From contig JAJPHH010000174.1 of NCBI GenBank assembly GCA_021325385.1, positions 1-50,005 on the forward strand: 50,005 nucleotides of DNA, given 5' to 3'. Positions 42,535-50,005 of this stretch are shown one piece after another (positions within the stretch are counted from its first letter, which is position 1; every line of letters starts with the position of its first letter). The notes below the pieces were generated by a model, which made no database searches, was not told where the DNA came from, and worked only from the letters and a program-made list of their open reading frames with translations. Both the position numbers and the translations under genes were made by a program. The stretch is from Alphaproteobacteria bacterium (GTDB taxonomy: Bacteria > Pseudomonadota > Alphaproteobacteria > Rhizobiales > Beijerinckiaceae).

Positions 42535-43006
42535 CGCTTTTTAGATCAAATCCCCATCTCTCGGCCACTCGATGTGACGTCCCGGGCAAGGATCGTGACG
42601 ATCCACGCCGCTCTCTTATGCTTCGTTCTATATTGGCGGCCCTGGCGCCTCAAGCGCGACTTGACCGCGCCGTTTGGGATTTGGGGCAGGCATGAGACGC
42701 CACGCGGGCTGCCGCCGCTCGCGCCATAGGGCAAGCAGGCTTTCGCCGGACCGCGCTCGCGTCGTGAGAGGGGAAATTGCAAGCGTAACCGAAGGCGGCG
42801 AAGATCAACTGGTACGGTCGGCGTTAACGGGCGTTGGAGTTAAGCGCGCGCCGCGCGGTTCGAAGCCTCGGCGCAGCGCTCGGCGATGCTCTCTGCGAAC
42901 GCCTTTCCGAGCGAGGCCTTTTCCGACTCTTCGCTGAGAATCTTCCGCACGCAAAGCCCAAAAGAAAAGGGCCGCAAACGCGGCCCTTTTCGGTCACAGC
43001 GAAAGA
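42535..43006. other. Intergenic region, no confident gene
   Basis: 472 bp upstream of the phosphatase gene and downstream of the small secreted protein gene. It presumably contains the phosphatase promoter and holds the terminator described at 42965-42990. A 36-codon minus-strand frame (42840-42950, GTG start) gives a helical, charged peptide but has no ribosome site. The codon-like look of this stretch might reflect a decayed gene. Confidence 0.5.
42965..42990 (-). terminator. Intrinsic terminator of the small secreted protein gene
   Basis: 11-bp perfect stem AAAAGGGCCGC / GCGGCCCTTTT with an AAAC loop (42976-42979). Read on the minus strand it ends in TTTTCTTT. It lies 17 bp beyond the stop codon at 43007. 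Confidence 0.85.
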
Positions 43007-43318
43007 TCAATAGCAGTCCGTCCTGGTCCGTGTCTCGCTATTGCCTTCCGCATCTTCCCGCTTCACGGACTTGGTCTGGCACCCTTCATCGACGCTGCGG
43101 CGCTCGATCACGCGATCGGGCGGAGGCGGCGGCCGATCGTCGCCGAGCACGCATGTTCCCAACGGTCCGATGTGGAAGCCGACTGCGCAATCTACATGAT
43201 GAACGTTCGAGTTTCCGTAATGAACGGCCGGATACATCGAAGCTTGCGCCGGACCGATCGTCATGAATGCGGCTATCGCGGCGGCGGCCGCGCAGCCCGT
43301 GAGCTTCTGGATAGTCAT
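43007..43318 (-). CDS. Small secreted protein of unknown function
   Basis: 103 residues with a Sec signal peptide (LTGCAAAAAIAAFMTIGPAQAS). The mature part of about 77 residues has four cysteines (in VDCAVGFHIGPLGTCVLGDD, GCQTK and the C-terminal TDCY), a His-rich start and a DRPPPPPDRV polyproline stretch. I do not recognise a named domain; similar short exported proteins occur in rhizobia and methylobacteria. Disulfide bonding and a periplasmic or extracellular location are expected. It is followed by a strong terminator and is monocistronic. Confidence 0.75.
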   Translation of the reverse strand: MTIQKLTGCAAAAAIAAFMTIGPAQASMYPAVHYGNSNVHHVDCAVGFHIGPLGTCVLGDDRPPPPPDRVIERRSVDEGCQTKSVKREDAEGNSETRTRTDCY

Positions 43319-43649
43319 GATGTCGCCTTTCCTGTGCTGCCGTTCCCTCTGAAGCGAATTCGTTCTTCTGGAAACATCGCACGAAAGAAATTGTTCCCCG
43401 CTTCTTTATGGCGAACAGAAGTGGAATCGGCATGGGGTCTCGGCGATTCGCCGGCGCCCAGCGAGCCATATGCAGCGCAGCGATGCTCTCCAAAAGCTAT
43501 TCGGCGCCCGCCGCTCGTCGCCTTCTCCGATTGAGGACAGTACTCAAGACAAACGACGGCCCTTATCGCATGGCTTGACAAGACGGAGTACGAAAAGCGC
43601 CTTGGAGCGTCGACGAGAAGGACGAACCATCCCGCCGGTCCGCAAGCCA
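43319..43649. other. Intergenic region, no confident gene
   Basis: 331 bp between the small secreted protein gene (start 43318) and the end of the HD-domain gene. It should hold the promoter of the secreted protein gene. A TTGACA at about 43576 has no matching -10 box in the plus direction. Nothing else is recognisable. Confidence 0.5.
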
Positions 43650-44261
43650 TCACGACGCGGCGCGTGCGCCTTGGTCGAGCTCGGCGAAGCGCAGCAAGAA
43701 GCTTTCCTCGGCCAGCGCCGGGCTCAACGGCGTCAGGTACCGTTCGACGCTTTTGGCGCCGATGCGCGGCGGGTCGAACAGGCGCTTCGCCTCCGCGGTG
43801 GAGAAGCCCGCAAGGCGCGTCGCTTCGAGATAAGCGGCGGCGCGATCGGCGGTCTTGACCAGCGCGGTCAATTCCGGCGGCGGCTGCGGCGGCAGGCCGA
43901 AGCGCAGATAGGCTGCGGCGAGCAGGCGCTGCTCGATCGCGCGATAATCGCCGCCGATCACCGCCTTGAACGGCGAAATCATGTCGCCGATGACATATTC
44001 CGGCGCGTCGTGCAGCAGCGCGGCGAGGCGCCAGGCTCGCGGCGCTTGCGGCGCAAGGCCGCCGACCAGCGCCTCGACGAGCAGCGAATGTTGGGCGACG
44101 GAGAAGATTTCCGGCCCATAGGTCTGGCCGTTCCAGCGCGCGACGCGGGCAAGGCCGTGGGCGATGTCTTCGATCTCGATATCGAGCGGCGAGGGATCGA
44201 TGAGGTCGAGCCGCCGCCCGGAAAGCATCCTCTGCCAAGCGCGCCGCTGTTCGGCCGTCAT
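43650..44261 (-). CDS. HD-domain metal-dependent phosphohydrolase (YfbR-like)
   Basis: 203 residues. The HD-superfamily metal ligands are H58 (SVAQHSLLVE), H84-D85 (LLHDAPEYVIGD) and D139 (KTADRAAA). An upstream RWNGQ motif is shared with YfbR-type 5'-deoxynucleotidases. A nucleotidase or related phosphohydrolase role in the cytoplasm is likely; the exact substrate is not readable. It lies 21 bp after the 3-methyladenine glycosylase gene on the same strand, with a GGAGGG ribosome site, so the two are probably co-transcribed. Confidence 0.88.
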   Translation of the reverse strand: MTAEQRRAWQRMLSGRRLDLIDPSPLDIEIEDIAHGLARVARWNGQTYGPEIFSVAQHSLLVEALVGGLAPQAPRAWRLAALLHDAPEYVIGDMISPFKAVIGGDYRAIEQRLLAAAYLRFGLPPQPPPELTALVKTADRAAAYLEATRLAGFSTAEAKRLFDPPRIGAKSVERYLTPLSPALAEESFLLRFAELDQGARAAS

Positions 44262-44282
44262 GAGTTTTCCCTCCGCGCGCGT

Positions 44283-44915
44283 TCAGAGCCTGGTCGCCAG
44301 CGCGGCGACGGCCTGATGGCGATGGCAATCGACGAGGTGGTCGTTGACCATGCCGGTCGCCTGCATGAAAGCGTAGACGATCGTCGGCCCGACGAAATTG
44401 CCGCCGCGGGATTTCAGGTCCTTGGCGAGCGCCTCGGCCTCCTTGGATTGCGCCGGAACGTCGCGGGTCGACTTCCGCGCGTTCTGGATCGGCTTGCCGC
44501 CGACGAATCCCCACAAATGGTTGGCGAAACCGCCGCGCTCGGCAAGATCGAGATAGATGCGGGCCAGCGCCACCGTCGCCTCGATCTTGGCGCGGTTGCG
44601 CACGATGCCCGGATCGTTCATCAGCTTTTCGATTTTCGCCGGCTTGTAACGTACGATCTTGTGAGGGTCGAAACCGTCGAAGGCGGCGCGAAACGCCTCG
44701 CGCTTGCGCAGGATCGTGATCCAGGAAAGGCCGGCCTGGAAACCGTCGAGGATCAGCTTCTCGAATAAAGCGCGGTCGTCCCATTCCGGCACGCCCCATT
44801 CTTCGTCGTGATAGGCGACATAAAGCGGATCATGACCTGGCCATGGGCAGCGGCAGAGCCCGTCCTGGTGGAGAACCGAGGCGACCGGGCGGGGCGGCTT
44901 CTGTTTTTCGGGCAA
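44283..44915 (-). CDS. tag: DNA-3-methyladenine glycosylase I
   Basis: 210 residues. It excises 3-methyladenine from alkylated DNA in base excision repair. The zinc ligands of the family are visible as C23 (CRCPW), H36 (AYHDEEWG), H193 and C197 (NDHLVDCHRH). The base-pocket Tyr (Y35) and Trp (W65, QAGLSWIT) are present; the recognition Glu is Asp (D57, LILDGFQ), a change I believe is common in alphaproteobacteria. I place the start at a TTG (44915) because AAGGAGG lies exactly 5 bp upstream. The frame continues to 45059, but the extra 48 residues look non-coding. Confidence 0.93.
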   Translation of the reverse strand: MPEKQKPPRPVASVLHQDGLCRCPWPGHDPLYVAYHDEEWGVPEWDDRALFEKLILDGFQAGLSWITILRKREAFRAAFDGFDPHKIVRYKPAKIEKLMNDPGIVRNRAKIEATVALARIYLDLAERGGFANHLWGFVGGKPIQNARKSTRDVPAQSKEAEALAKDLKSRGGNFVGPTIVYAFMQATGMVNDHLVDCHRHQAVAALATRL

Positions 44916-45063
44916 CGGCGCCTCCTTGTCCGGTCGAGAAGATCGCTCAGCCCGGCCAGTCCGGCAAGCTTTTGCCGATCCTTGCTTTTTCGAGCGGGCC
45001 GGGCCGGCGGCATTAACCTTTTCGCAAGAGTCAGCTTCGCGCCGCGCCGGCCTTTGCAATAAA

Positions 45064-45333
45064 ATGCGTCATATCATGCTTGTGTCTTTTCTCCCCACCC
45101 TCGACGAATTGTCGGCCGCCGACGCGCGCCGCACGGCGCTCGGCTATGTCAGCGAAGCTTTCGCCGAAGCCCTGCTTGACGGCATCGACGTCGATCTTTT
45201 CGCCGAGGCCGCCCTTTGCGCCGCATTCCGCGAGCTTGTCGCGGTTCACGGCGAGGAAAAGGCCGCCGCTGTCGCCGAGCAGGTTGCCGAGCGTGTGCGG
45301 CAGGGCGAATTTTCCGCCGCGGCTCGCCAGTAG
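45064..45333 (+). CDS. Hypothetical small protein
   Basis: 89 residues from the ATG at 45064 (an alternative ATG is at 45076). The translation is acidic and alanine-rich with predicted helices (YVSEAFAEALLDGIDVDLFA; EKAAAVAEQVAERVRQGEF) and no signal peptide or cysteine cluster. I do not recognise a family. Codon use and the lack of low-complexity Arg/Ser stretches support a real gene. It is divergent from the tag gene and 78 bp upstream of acuI. The frame is open upstream to 44926, but that part overlaps the tag ribosome site. Confidence 0.55.
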   Translation: MRHIMLVSFLPTLDELSAADARRTALGYVSEAFAEALLDGIDVDLFAEAALCAAFRELVAVHGEEKAAAVAEQVAERVRQGEFSAAARQ

Positions 45334-45411
45334 CGCTTCAATTTCGCCGCTCGCCGGGCGATAACCCGGCTGACGGGGCTTGGCGCCCCGCTCAGCGAGA
45401 GGACGCGCGCC

Positions 45412-46389
45412 ATGACCTTCAAAGCCTTGCGGGTCGACAGCCAAGGGGCGGAGATGCGCTTCGTCGAGATGAGCGACGACGAACTGATGGACGGCGACGT
45501 CACGCTGAACGTGACCCATTCGACCGTGAACTATAAGGATGGGCTGGTCATGGCCGGGCGACCCGGCATCGTCCAGCGCTATCCGATGATCGGCGGCATC
45601 GATCTTGCCGGAATTGTCGAGGCCTCGCGCAGCCCGCAATTTCAGCCTGGCGACGAAGTCCTCCTCAACGGCTTTGGCCTCAGTCAGAGCCATTACGGAG
45701 GCTACGCCGAGAGAGCCCGGGTTCCCGGCGAATGGCTGATCAAGCTGCCGCCAGGCTTGACCCGCGCCGAGACCATGGCGATCGGCACGGCCGGCTACAC
45801 CGCCGCGCTCGCGGTGCTGGCGCTGGAGCGCCAGGGCGTGAAGCCGGAGCAAGGCTCCGTCTTGGTGACAGGCGCGGCGGGCGGCGTCGGCTCGGTCGCG
45901 ATCGCGCTGCTCGCGGCCGCGGGCTGGCGGGTGGTCGCCTCGACCGGTCGCCCCGGCGAGGCCGGCTATTTGCGCGATCTCGACGCACCCGAGGTCATCG
46001 ATCGTGCCGAGCTTTCCTCGACAGGCAGGCCGCTCGGCAAGGAGCGCTGGGCGGCGGCCATCGACAGCGTCGGCTCGCACACGCTCGCCAACGCCGTCGC
46101 CAGCCTCAAGCGCGGCGGCGCGGCGGCGGCTTGCGGTCTCGCTCAGGGCATGGATCTGGTGATGACGGTCGCGCCGTTCATCATCCGCGGCGCGCAGCTT
46201 CTTGGCGTCGACAGCGTCTGGCAGCCGATGGACCGCCGGCTGGAAGCGTGGCGGCGATTGGCCCGCGATCTCGATCGCCGCAGATTGGCCGAGATGACCC
46301 GAACCATCCCTTTCGCGGATGTCCGAGAAGCCGGCGCTGACATTCTTGCCGGCAAAGTGCGCGGCCGCATCGTGGTCGAAATCGGCTGA
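45412..46389 (+). CDS. acuI: Acrylyl-CoA reductase (NADPH) / YhdH family quinone oxidoreductase
   Basis: 325-residue zinc-independent medium-chain dehydrogenase/reductase. Family landmarks are HSTVNYKDGLVMAG, YPMIGGIDLAGIVEAS, QSHYGGYAERARV, the NADPH-binding VLVTGAAGGVGSVAIALLA, and DSVGSHTLANAVASLKRGG. AcuI reduces acryloyl-CoA to propionyl-CoA, protecting against this toxic intermediate of DMSP or lactate-type metabolism; YhdH is the same family. GC-rich hairpins occur in the 78-bp upstream gap. ccdA follows after 48 bp in the same direction. Confidence 0.92.
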   Translation: MTFKALRVDSQGAEMRFVEMSDDELMDGDVTLNVTHSTVNYKDGLVMAGRPGIVQRYPMIGGIDLAGIVEASRSPQFQPGDEVLLNGFGLSQSHYGGYAERARVPGEWLIKLPPGLTRAETMAIGTAGYTAALAVLALERQGVKPEQGSVLVTGAAGGVGSVAIALLAAAGWRVVASTGRPGEAGYLRDLDAPEVIDRAELSSTGRPLGKERWAAAIDSVGSHTLANAVASLKRGGAAAACGLAQGMDLVMTVAPFIIRGAQLLGVDSVWQPMDRRLEAWRRLARDLDRRRLAEMTRTIPFADVREAGADILAGKVRGRIVVEIG

Positions 46390-46437
46390 ACCCTTTGACG
46401 ACTTGCCGCACCCCTCTCAGACGGCGATAAACCGACA

Positions 46438-47166
46438 ATGACGGACGTAACCCTTCCGGTCGCCGCGGCCGCGGGCTTGATCTCTTTCCTGAGCCCCTGC
46501 GTGCTGCCGCTCGCGCCGCCCTATCTCTGCTATCTCGCTGGCGCGAGCATCGAAGAATTTGTCGAGGAGGGCGAGGCGCGGGCGCGGCGCACGATTCTTC
46601 TCACGGCGGCGCTCTTCGTCCTTGGCTTCGCCACCGTCTTCGTCGCGCTCGGCGCGACAGCGTCGGTCTTTGGCGCGCTCCTCCGGCATTGGAGCCGCGA
46701 ATTGTCGATCGCCGCCGGAATCGGCATCGCGATAATGGGTTTGCACTTTCTCGGCGTCTTCCGAATCGGGGCGCTGTTTCGCGAGAAGCGGCTCGAAATC
46801 GAGCGGCCGCCGGGATTGTGGAGCGCCTACTTGATGGGCCTTGCTTTCGCCTTCGGCTGGACGCCGTGCATCGGACCGATCCTGGCGGCGATCCTGGCCG
46901 TCGCCGGATCGGAAGAGACGGTCGGCCGCGGCGCAGCTCTCCTCGCCGCCTATTCGCTTGGGCTCGGCGCGCCGTTCATCGTCGCGGCTCTGGCGATGGG
47001 GCCGTTTCTCGCCGCCGCGCGGCGTTTTCGCAGCCAGTTCGGCCGCGTCGAGAAGCTGGTCGGCGCGCTGCTCGTGCTGACCGGAATCGCCTTTCTGAGC
47101 GGCGGCGTGCAAGCGGCGTCGCAATGGCTGATCGACGCGTTTCCGGGGTTGAGCCAGCTCGGCTGA
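46438..47166 (+). CDS. ccdA: Cytochrome c biogenesis protein CcdA
   Basis: 242-residue membrane protein with six predicted helices. It passes reducing equivalents from cytoplasmic thioredoxin to periplasmic thiol-disulfide proteins used in cytochrome c maturation. The redox cysteines are C21 in SFLSPCVLPLAPP and C144 in GWTPCIGPIL, each in the family-typical proline context. No thioredoxin-like partner or other ccm gene lies next to it. It ends with a strong terminator at 47209-47241. Confidence 0.94.
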   Translation: MTDVTLPVAAAAGLISFLSPCVLPLAPPYLCYLAGASIEEFVEEGEARARRTILLTAALFVLGFATVFVALGATASVFGALLRHWSRELSIAAGIGIAIMGLHFLGVFRIGALFREKRLEIERPPGLWSAYLMGLAFAFGWTPCIGPILAAILAVAGSEETVGRGAALLAAYSLGLGAPFIVAALAMGPFLAAARRFRSQFGRVEKLVGALLVLTGIAFLSGGVQAASQWLIDAFPGLSQLG

Positions 47167-47208
47167 ACGGCGCGATTGCGCGTCGGCGCAGCGCCTTTCA
47201 GAAACAAA

Positions 47209-47241
47209 GAGCCCGCCAGAAATGGCGGGCTCTCGTTTTTT
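47209..47241 (+). terminator. Intrinsic terminator after ccdA
   Basis: GAGCCCGCCA (47209-47218), loop GAAA, exact complement TGGCGGGCTC (47223-47232), then TCG and TTTTTT (47236-47241). It lies between the convergent ccdA and livK genes and may also work weakly in the opposite direction. Confidence 0.92.
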
Positions 47242-47262
47242 CCGGACCGAAGCGGCCGATGA

Positions 47263-48381
47263 TCACATCTGCTTGTAGGTGATCTTGCCGTCGTCGCCCT
47301 TCTTCCAGACGTACCAGACATAATCGACGGTCGTGCGGTCGCCCTTCGCGTCGAAGGAAATGTCGCCGAGCACGGTCGAGAACTTGTTGCCCGGCGCGTG
47401 CATCACTTCGGCCATCTTCTTCGGCTCGAGCGATTTCGCCTTCTCCGCAGCCTGCTTCATGATCTGCACGGCGGCGTAGGAGTAGAGCGTGTACGCTTCA
47501 GGCTCGAAGCCCTTGGCGCGGAACTCGGCGACGATGTCCTTGGCCGCCGGATTGTTGCGCGGATCGGGGCCGAAGGACATCAGCGTGCCTTCGACGCCGG
47601 GCCCGCCGATCGAGGCGAATTCCGCGTCGGTGATGCCGTCGCCGGAAATCATCACGGTCTTCATGCCCTGATCGCGCATCTGACGGATGATCAAGCCGCC
47701 TTCGGTGTGCAGCCCGCCCCACATCAGATAATCGGCGCCCGCGGCCTTGATCTTCGAGACGATCGCCGAATAGTCCTTCTCGCCGGTATTGACGCCTTCA
47801 TAGAGAACCGGCGTCATGCCGCCGGCCTTCATGAAGCCGACTGCGGCGTCGGCCAGGCCTTGGCCATAGGTCGTCTTGTCATGCACGACCGCGATCTTCT
47901 TGCCCTTCAGATGTTGGAGCGCATAATCGGCCCACAGCTTGCCCTGCTGGTCGTCGCGGCCGCAGGTGCGAAAAGCGTCCCACAACTTGCGATCCGTGAC
48001 CTTCGGATTGGTCGCCGACGGCGTGATGAAGAGAATGCCGTTGTCGGCATAAACTTCAGAGGCCGGAATGGTGACGCCCGAATTGAAGTGGCCGACGACC
48101 AGCTTGACGCCGTCGCCGACGAACTTGTTGGCCACCGACACGCCTTGCTTGGGATCGGAGACGTCGTCGCCCTGCTCGACTTCGATCTTCTGGCCGAGAA
48201 TGCCGCCCGCCTTGTTGATGTCCTCGGCGGCTTGCTCGACGCCGTGGGTCAATTGCGCGCCGAAAGCGGCGTTCGGCCCGGTGATCGGACCGGCGACGCC
48301 CATCTTGACCTGAGCGCTGGCGGCGCCGGTGAAGGCGAGCCCCGCAGCGAGCATCAGGCCCGTCAGCCAAAGTTTCCTCAT
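47263..48381 (-). CDS. livK: Branched-chain amino acid ABC transporter substrate-binding protein
   Basis: 372-residue periplasmic Leu/Ile/Val-type binding protein. The Sec signal peptide (RKLWLTGLMLAAGLAFTGAASA) is probably cut before QVK. Landmarks are VAGPITGPNAAFGAQLTHG, INKAGGILGQKIEV, the DDVSDPKQGVSVANKFV strand, VVGHFNSGVTIPASEVYA and KIAVVHDKTTYGQGLAD. A GAGGGAG ribosome site precedes the ATG at 48381; the open frame upstream to 48480 lacks one. It lies 165 bp behind the DUF6867 gene and may have its own promoter there. Confidence 0.95.
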   Translation of the reverse strand: MRKLWLTGLMLAAGLAFTGAASAQVKMGVAGPITGPNAAFGAQLTHGVEQAAEDINKAGGILGQKIEVEQGDDVSDPKQGVSVANKFVGDGVKLVVGHFNSGVTIPASEVYADNGILFITPSATNPKVTDRKLWDAFRTCGRDDQQGKLWADYALQHLKGKKIAVVHDKTTYGQGLADAAVGFMKAGGMTPVLYEGVNTGEKDYSAIVSKIKAAGADYLMWGGLHTEGGLIIRQMRDQGMKTVMISGDGITDAEFASIGGPGVEGTLMSFGPDPRNNPAAKDIVAEFRAKGFEPEAYTLYSYAAVQIMKQAAEKAKSLEPKKMAEVMHAPGNKFSTVLGDISFDAKGDRTTVDYVWYVWKKGDDGKITYKQM

Positions 48382-48546
48382 ATACCTACTCCCTCTCTCC
48401 AAATTTCGGGGGCTGTACGCACCCCTTCCGGGTGAAGACAAGTCCCGCCTTGCGACGGATATTTCCCCTTTTTTCGCCAAGAGTCGACTGAAAAGGGCGC
48501 CGGTTTAGCGGTTAGTCGGAACGCTTCGCCGGCGGGCATGGCGGTT

Positions 48547-48894
48547 TCAACGAGGCCGCCAACTCAGTCCCGCTTTCTCGAACGCCCAGGAATATTGCGT
48601 CGCCATTTGCCGAGCCCGCATCGAGCGGTAGCCGGCAAAGCCGGCGACCAGCAGGATGACAAGCGCGACAAGGTAGTACTGCAGCGAAAGAAGCTCTTCC
48701 TGATAAAGCGCGAAATGCAGGAAGCGCACCGCCGCCGAGAGGACGATCATCGCCGGAACCAGCATCCAGGCCGGGCTCCAGGTCTTGGCGAGCGCGCGGC
48801 CGCTCGCGATCGCGGCGGCGCCGCCGATGATCACGGTCAGCAGCAGAAAGATCCAGAAGCCGGCCTCGCTGTCGGCCCAGAACCAGCCGTTCAT
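48547..48894 (-). CDS. DUF6867 family membrane protein in liv operon
   Basis: 115 residues with three hydrophobic segments (GFWIFLLLTVIIGGAAAI, WMLVPAMIVLSAAVRFLHFAL, YYLVALVILLVAGFAG) and a short cytoplasmic tail rich in Arg and aromatic residues. I recognise it as the small protein that accompanies liv genes in Hyphomicrobiales. Its function is unknown; an accessory role with the LivHMGF complex is inferred only from the conserved location. The ATG at 48894 overlaps the livF stop (TGATG); a TTG one codon earlier is also in frame. Confidence 0.83.
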   Translation of the reverse strand: MNGWFWADSEAGFWIFLLLTVIIGGAAAIASGRALAKTWSPAWMLVPAMIVLSAAVRFLHFALYQEELLSLQYYLVALVILLVAGFAGYRSMRARQMATQYSWAFEKAGLSWRPR

Positions 48895-49661
48895 CAATGG
48901 CCTCCTTCGAGATAGGCGGAGCGGACTTCCGGTCTGGCGAGGAGTTCTTGGCCGGCGCCCTTCATCGTGATCTGGCCATTGACCATGACATAGCCGCGAT
49001 GGGCGAGCTTGAGCGCGTGGAACGCGTTCTGCTCGACCAGGAAGACGGTTAGGCCCTGCGACTTGTTGAGCTCGGCGATGGCGTTGAATATCTGCTTGAC
49101 GATAAGCGGGGCGAGGCCCAGCGAAGGTTCGTCGAGCAGGAGGAGGCGCGGCCGGCTCATCAAAGCGCGGCCGATCGCCAGCATTTGCTGCTCGCCGCCG
49201 GACAAGGTGCCGCCGCGTTGCGGCGCGCGCTCTTTCAGCCGCGGGAACATCGCAAAAACCATTTCGAGGTCCTCCTCGAAATGGGCGAAATCGTTGATGG
49301 CGGCGCCCATCTGCAGATTTTCGAACACCGTCATGCGCGGGAAAATCCGCCGCCCCTCGGGCGATTGGGCGATCCTGAGCCGCGCGATCTCATGCGTCGG
49401 CAAGCGCGAGATTTCCTTGCCGTCGAACAAGATCGAGCCGCGCCGCGCCCGCGGCGAGCCGCAGATCGTCATCATCGTCGTCGATTTGCCGGCGCCGTTG
49501 GCGCCGATCAGCGTGACGATCTCGCCTTCATTGACGTCGATGTCGACGCCTTTGAGCGCCTGGATTTTGCCGTAAAACGTTTCGACGCCGCGGATCGTCA
49601 GGAGCGGCCGGCCGGCCGGCGCCGCCGCAGGCGCGCTCTGCATCGCCGCCGCCGGAATCAT
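48894..49661 (-). CDS. livF: Branched-chain amino acid ABC transporter ATP-binding protein LivF
   Basis: 255-residue ATPase. Walker A is GANGAGKST, the Q-loop lies in IAQSPEGRRIFPRMT (LivF-typical), the signature is LSGGEQQMLAIGRAL, Walker B is LLLLDEPSLGLAP and the H-loop region is FLVEQNAFHALKLAHRGYV. The N-terminus has a 20-residue Ala/Pro-rich lead before LTIRGVETFYGKIQALKG. The start overlaps the livG stop (ATGA), so livG and livF are coupled. Confidence 0.96.
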   Translation of the reverse strand: MIPAAAMQSAPAAAPAGRPLLTIRGVETFYGKIQALKGVDIDVNEGEIVTLIGANGAGKSTTMMTICGSPRARRGSILFDGKEISRLPTHEIARLRIAQSPEGRRIFPRMTVFENLQMGAAINDFAHFEEDLEMVFAMFPRLKERAPQRGGTLSGGEQQMLAIGRALMSRPRLLLLDEPSLGLAPLIVKQIFNAIAELNKSQGLTVFLVEQNAFHALKLAHRGYVMVNGQITMKGAGQELLARPEVRSAYLEGGH

Positions 49662-50005
49662 GCGCCGATCTCCGCTTCGGCCTTCTCGACCTCTTCGTCA
49701 GCGACGCCGAGATAAGCGGCAATGACCTTAGGATCGTCGCGTACTTCTTTCGGCGTGCCGTCGGCGATCTTCGTCCCATAGTCGAGGACGATGATATGAT
49801 CGGAAATCTGCATGACGACCGACATGTCGTGCTCGATCAGAAGAATGGACGTCGCATGCGCGTCCCTGATCGAGTTGAGCAGGGCGTTGAGATCGGCGGA
49901 TTCGCGCGGATTGAGGCCGGCGGCGGGCTCGTCGAGGCAGAGCAGGATCGGATCGGTGCACATGGCGCGGGCGATTTCCAGCCGTCGCTGCGCGCCATAG
50001 GGCAA
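49658..50005 (-). CDS. livG: Branched-chain amino acid ABC transporter ATP-binding protein LivG, 5' end outside window
   Basis: The 3' 115 codons of a LivG-type ATPase, cut by the right window edge. Visible are the region just after the ABC signature (LPYGAQRRLEIARAM), Walker B (ILLCLDEPAAGLNP) and the H-loop (ILLIEHDMSVVM), followed by LDYGTKIADGTPKEVR and the LivG-like VIAAYLG end. The sequence extends past livF-like ends by an acidic tail (DEEVEKAEAEIG). Walker A lies beyond the window; livM and livH are expected further upstream. Confidence 0.93.
   Translation of the reverse strand: MPYGAQRRLEIARAMCTDPILLCLDEPAAGLNPRESADLNALLNSIRDAHATSILLIEHDMSVVMQISDHIIVLDYGTKIADGTPKEVRDDPKVIAAYLGVADEEVEKAEAEIGA

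Noticed and set aside
42840-42950. 36-residue minus-strand peptide with a charged helical sequence and GTG start
   Set aside because: It has a codon-like look, but no ribosome site, and it lies just behind a strong terminator. It may be a gene remnant.
45334-45411. Riboswitch-like hairpins upstream of acuI
   Set aside because: The space is only 78 bp. The hairpins are short GC-rich stems without a conserved core that I recognise.

Overview
High-GC, gene-dense chromosomal DNA of an alphaproteobacterium, most likely a member of the Hyphomicrobiales (Rhizobiales). That placement is inferred from codon use, from the DUF6867 gene inside a liv operon, from the hutIHGU / hutFC arrangement, from a DUF2934 gene, and from short palindromic intergenic repeats (CGTCATTGCGAG... 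and TCATTCCCGC... types). No rRNA, tRNA, CRISPR array, transposase, phage gene or replication origin was recognised. The dominant theme is import of small organic nutrients: the window holds all or part of six ABC importers, with matching catabolic enzymes and local repressors.

Layout. (1) 1-4944: the end of a sugar ABC permease, a GH51 alpha-L-arabinofuranosidase, a xylose-isomerase-like sugar isomerase/epimerase and a Gfo/Idh/MocA dehydrogenase. This looks like uptake and intracellular breakdown of arabinofuranosyl oligosaccharides. (2) 5042-11041: an FCD-type GntR regulator divergent from a PotABCD-like importer whose last gene is a hydantoin/Asp-Glu racemase. Two TTGTnnACAA palindromes exactly 21 bp apart lie between them. 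(3) 11081-17058: a LacI regulator divergent from a YtfQ/YtfR-like furanose importer in which the two permeases are fused into one 668-residue protein. (4) 17280-19104: a CAP-domain lipoprotein and a secreted beta-helix protein that looks AT-richer than its surroundings. (5) 19453-26035: thuA-like, Gfo/Idh and ROK genes divergent from a MalEFG-type importer without its own ATPase, followed by a VOC protein and an aldo/keto reductase. (6) 27955-31070: a complete polar amino acid importer. (7) 31177-32802: DUF3095 and DUF2934 genes. (8) 32799-40394: a complete five-step histidine utilisation pathway (HutH, HutU, HutI, HutF, HutG) with its HutC repressor and a TGTATATACA operator. (9) 40716-47166: an Nramp-related transporter, a tyrosine-phosphatase-like protein, a small secreted protein, an HD hydrolase, 3-methyladenine glycosylase I, AcuI/YhdH and CcdA. 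(10) 47263-50005: livK, DUF6867, livF and the 3' part of livG.

The best candidates for something undescribed are the fused furanose permease, the racemase-coupled PotABCD-like system with its tandem operator, the ROK regulator that has lost the kinase and zinc motifs, the cyclase-like DUF3095 protein, and the Nramp relative with a rewritten metal site. The intergenic spaces carry three families of palindromic repeats. These sit preferentially at borders of functional modules and in two cases inside operons. All function statements come from reading translated sequence and remembered family motifs; no database search was run.
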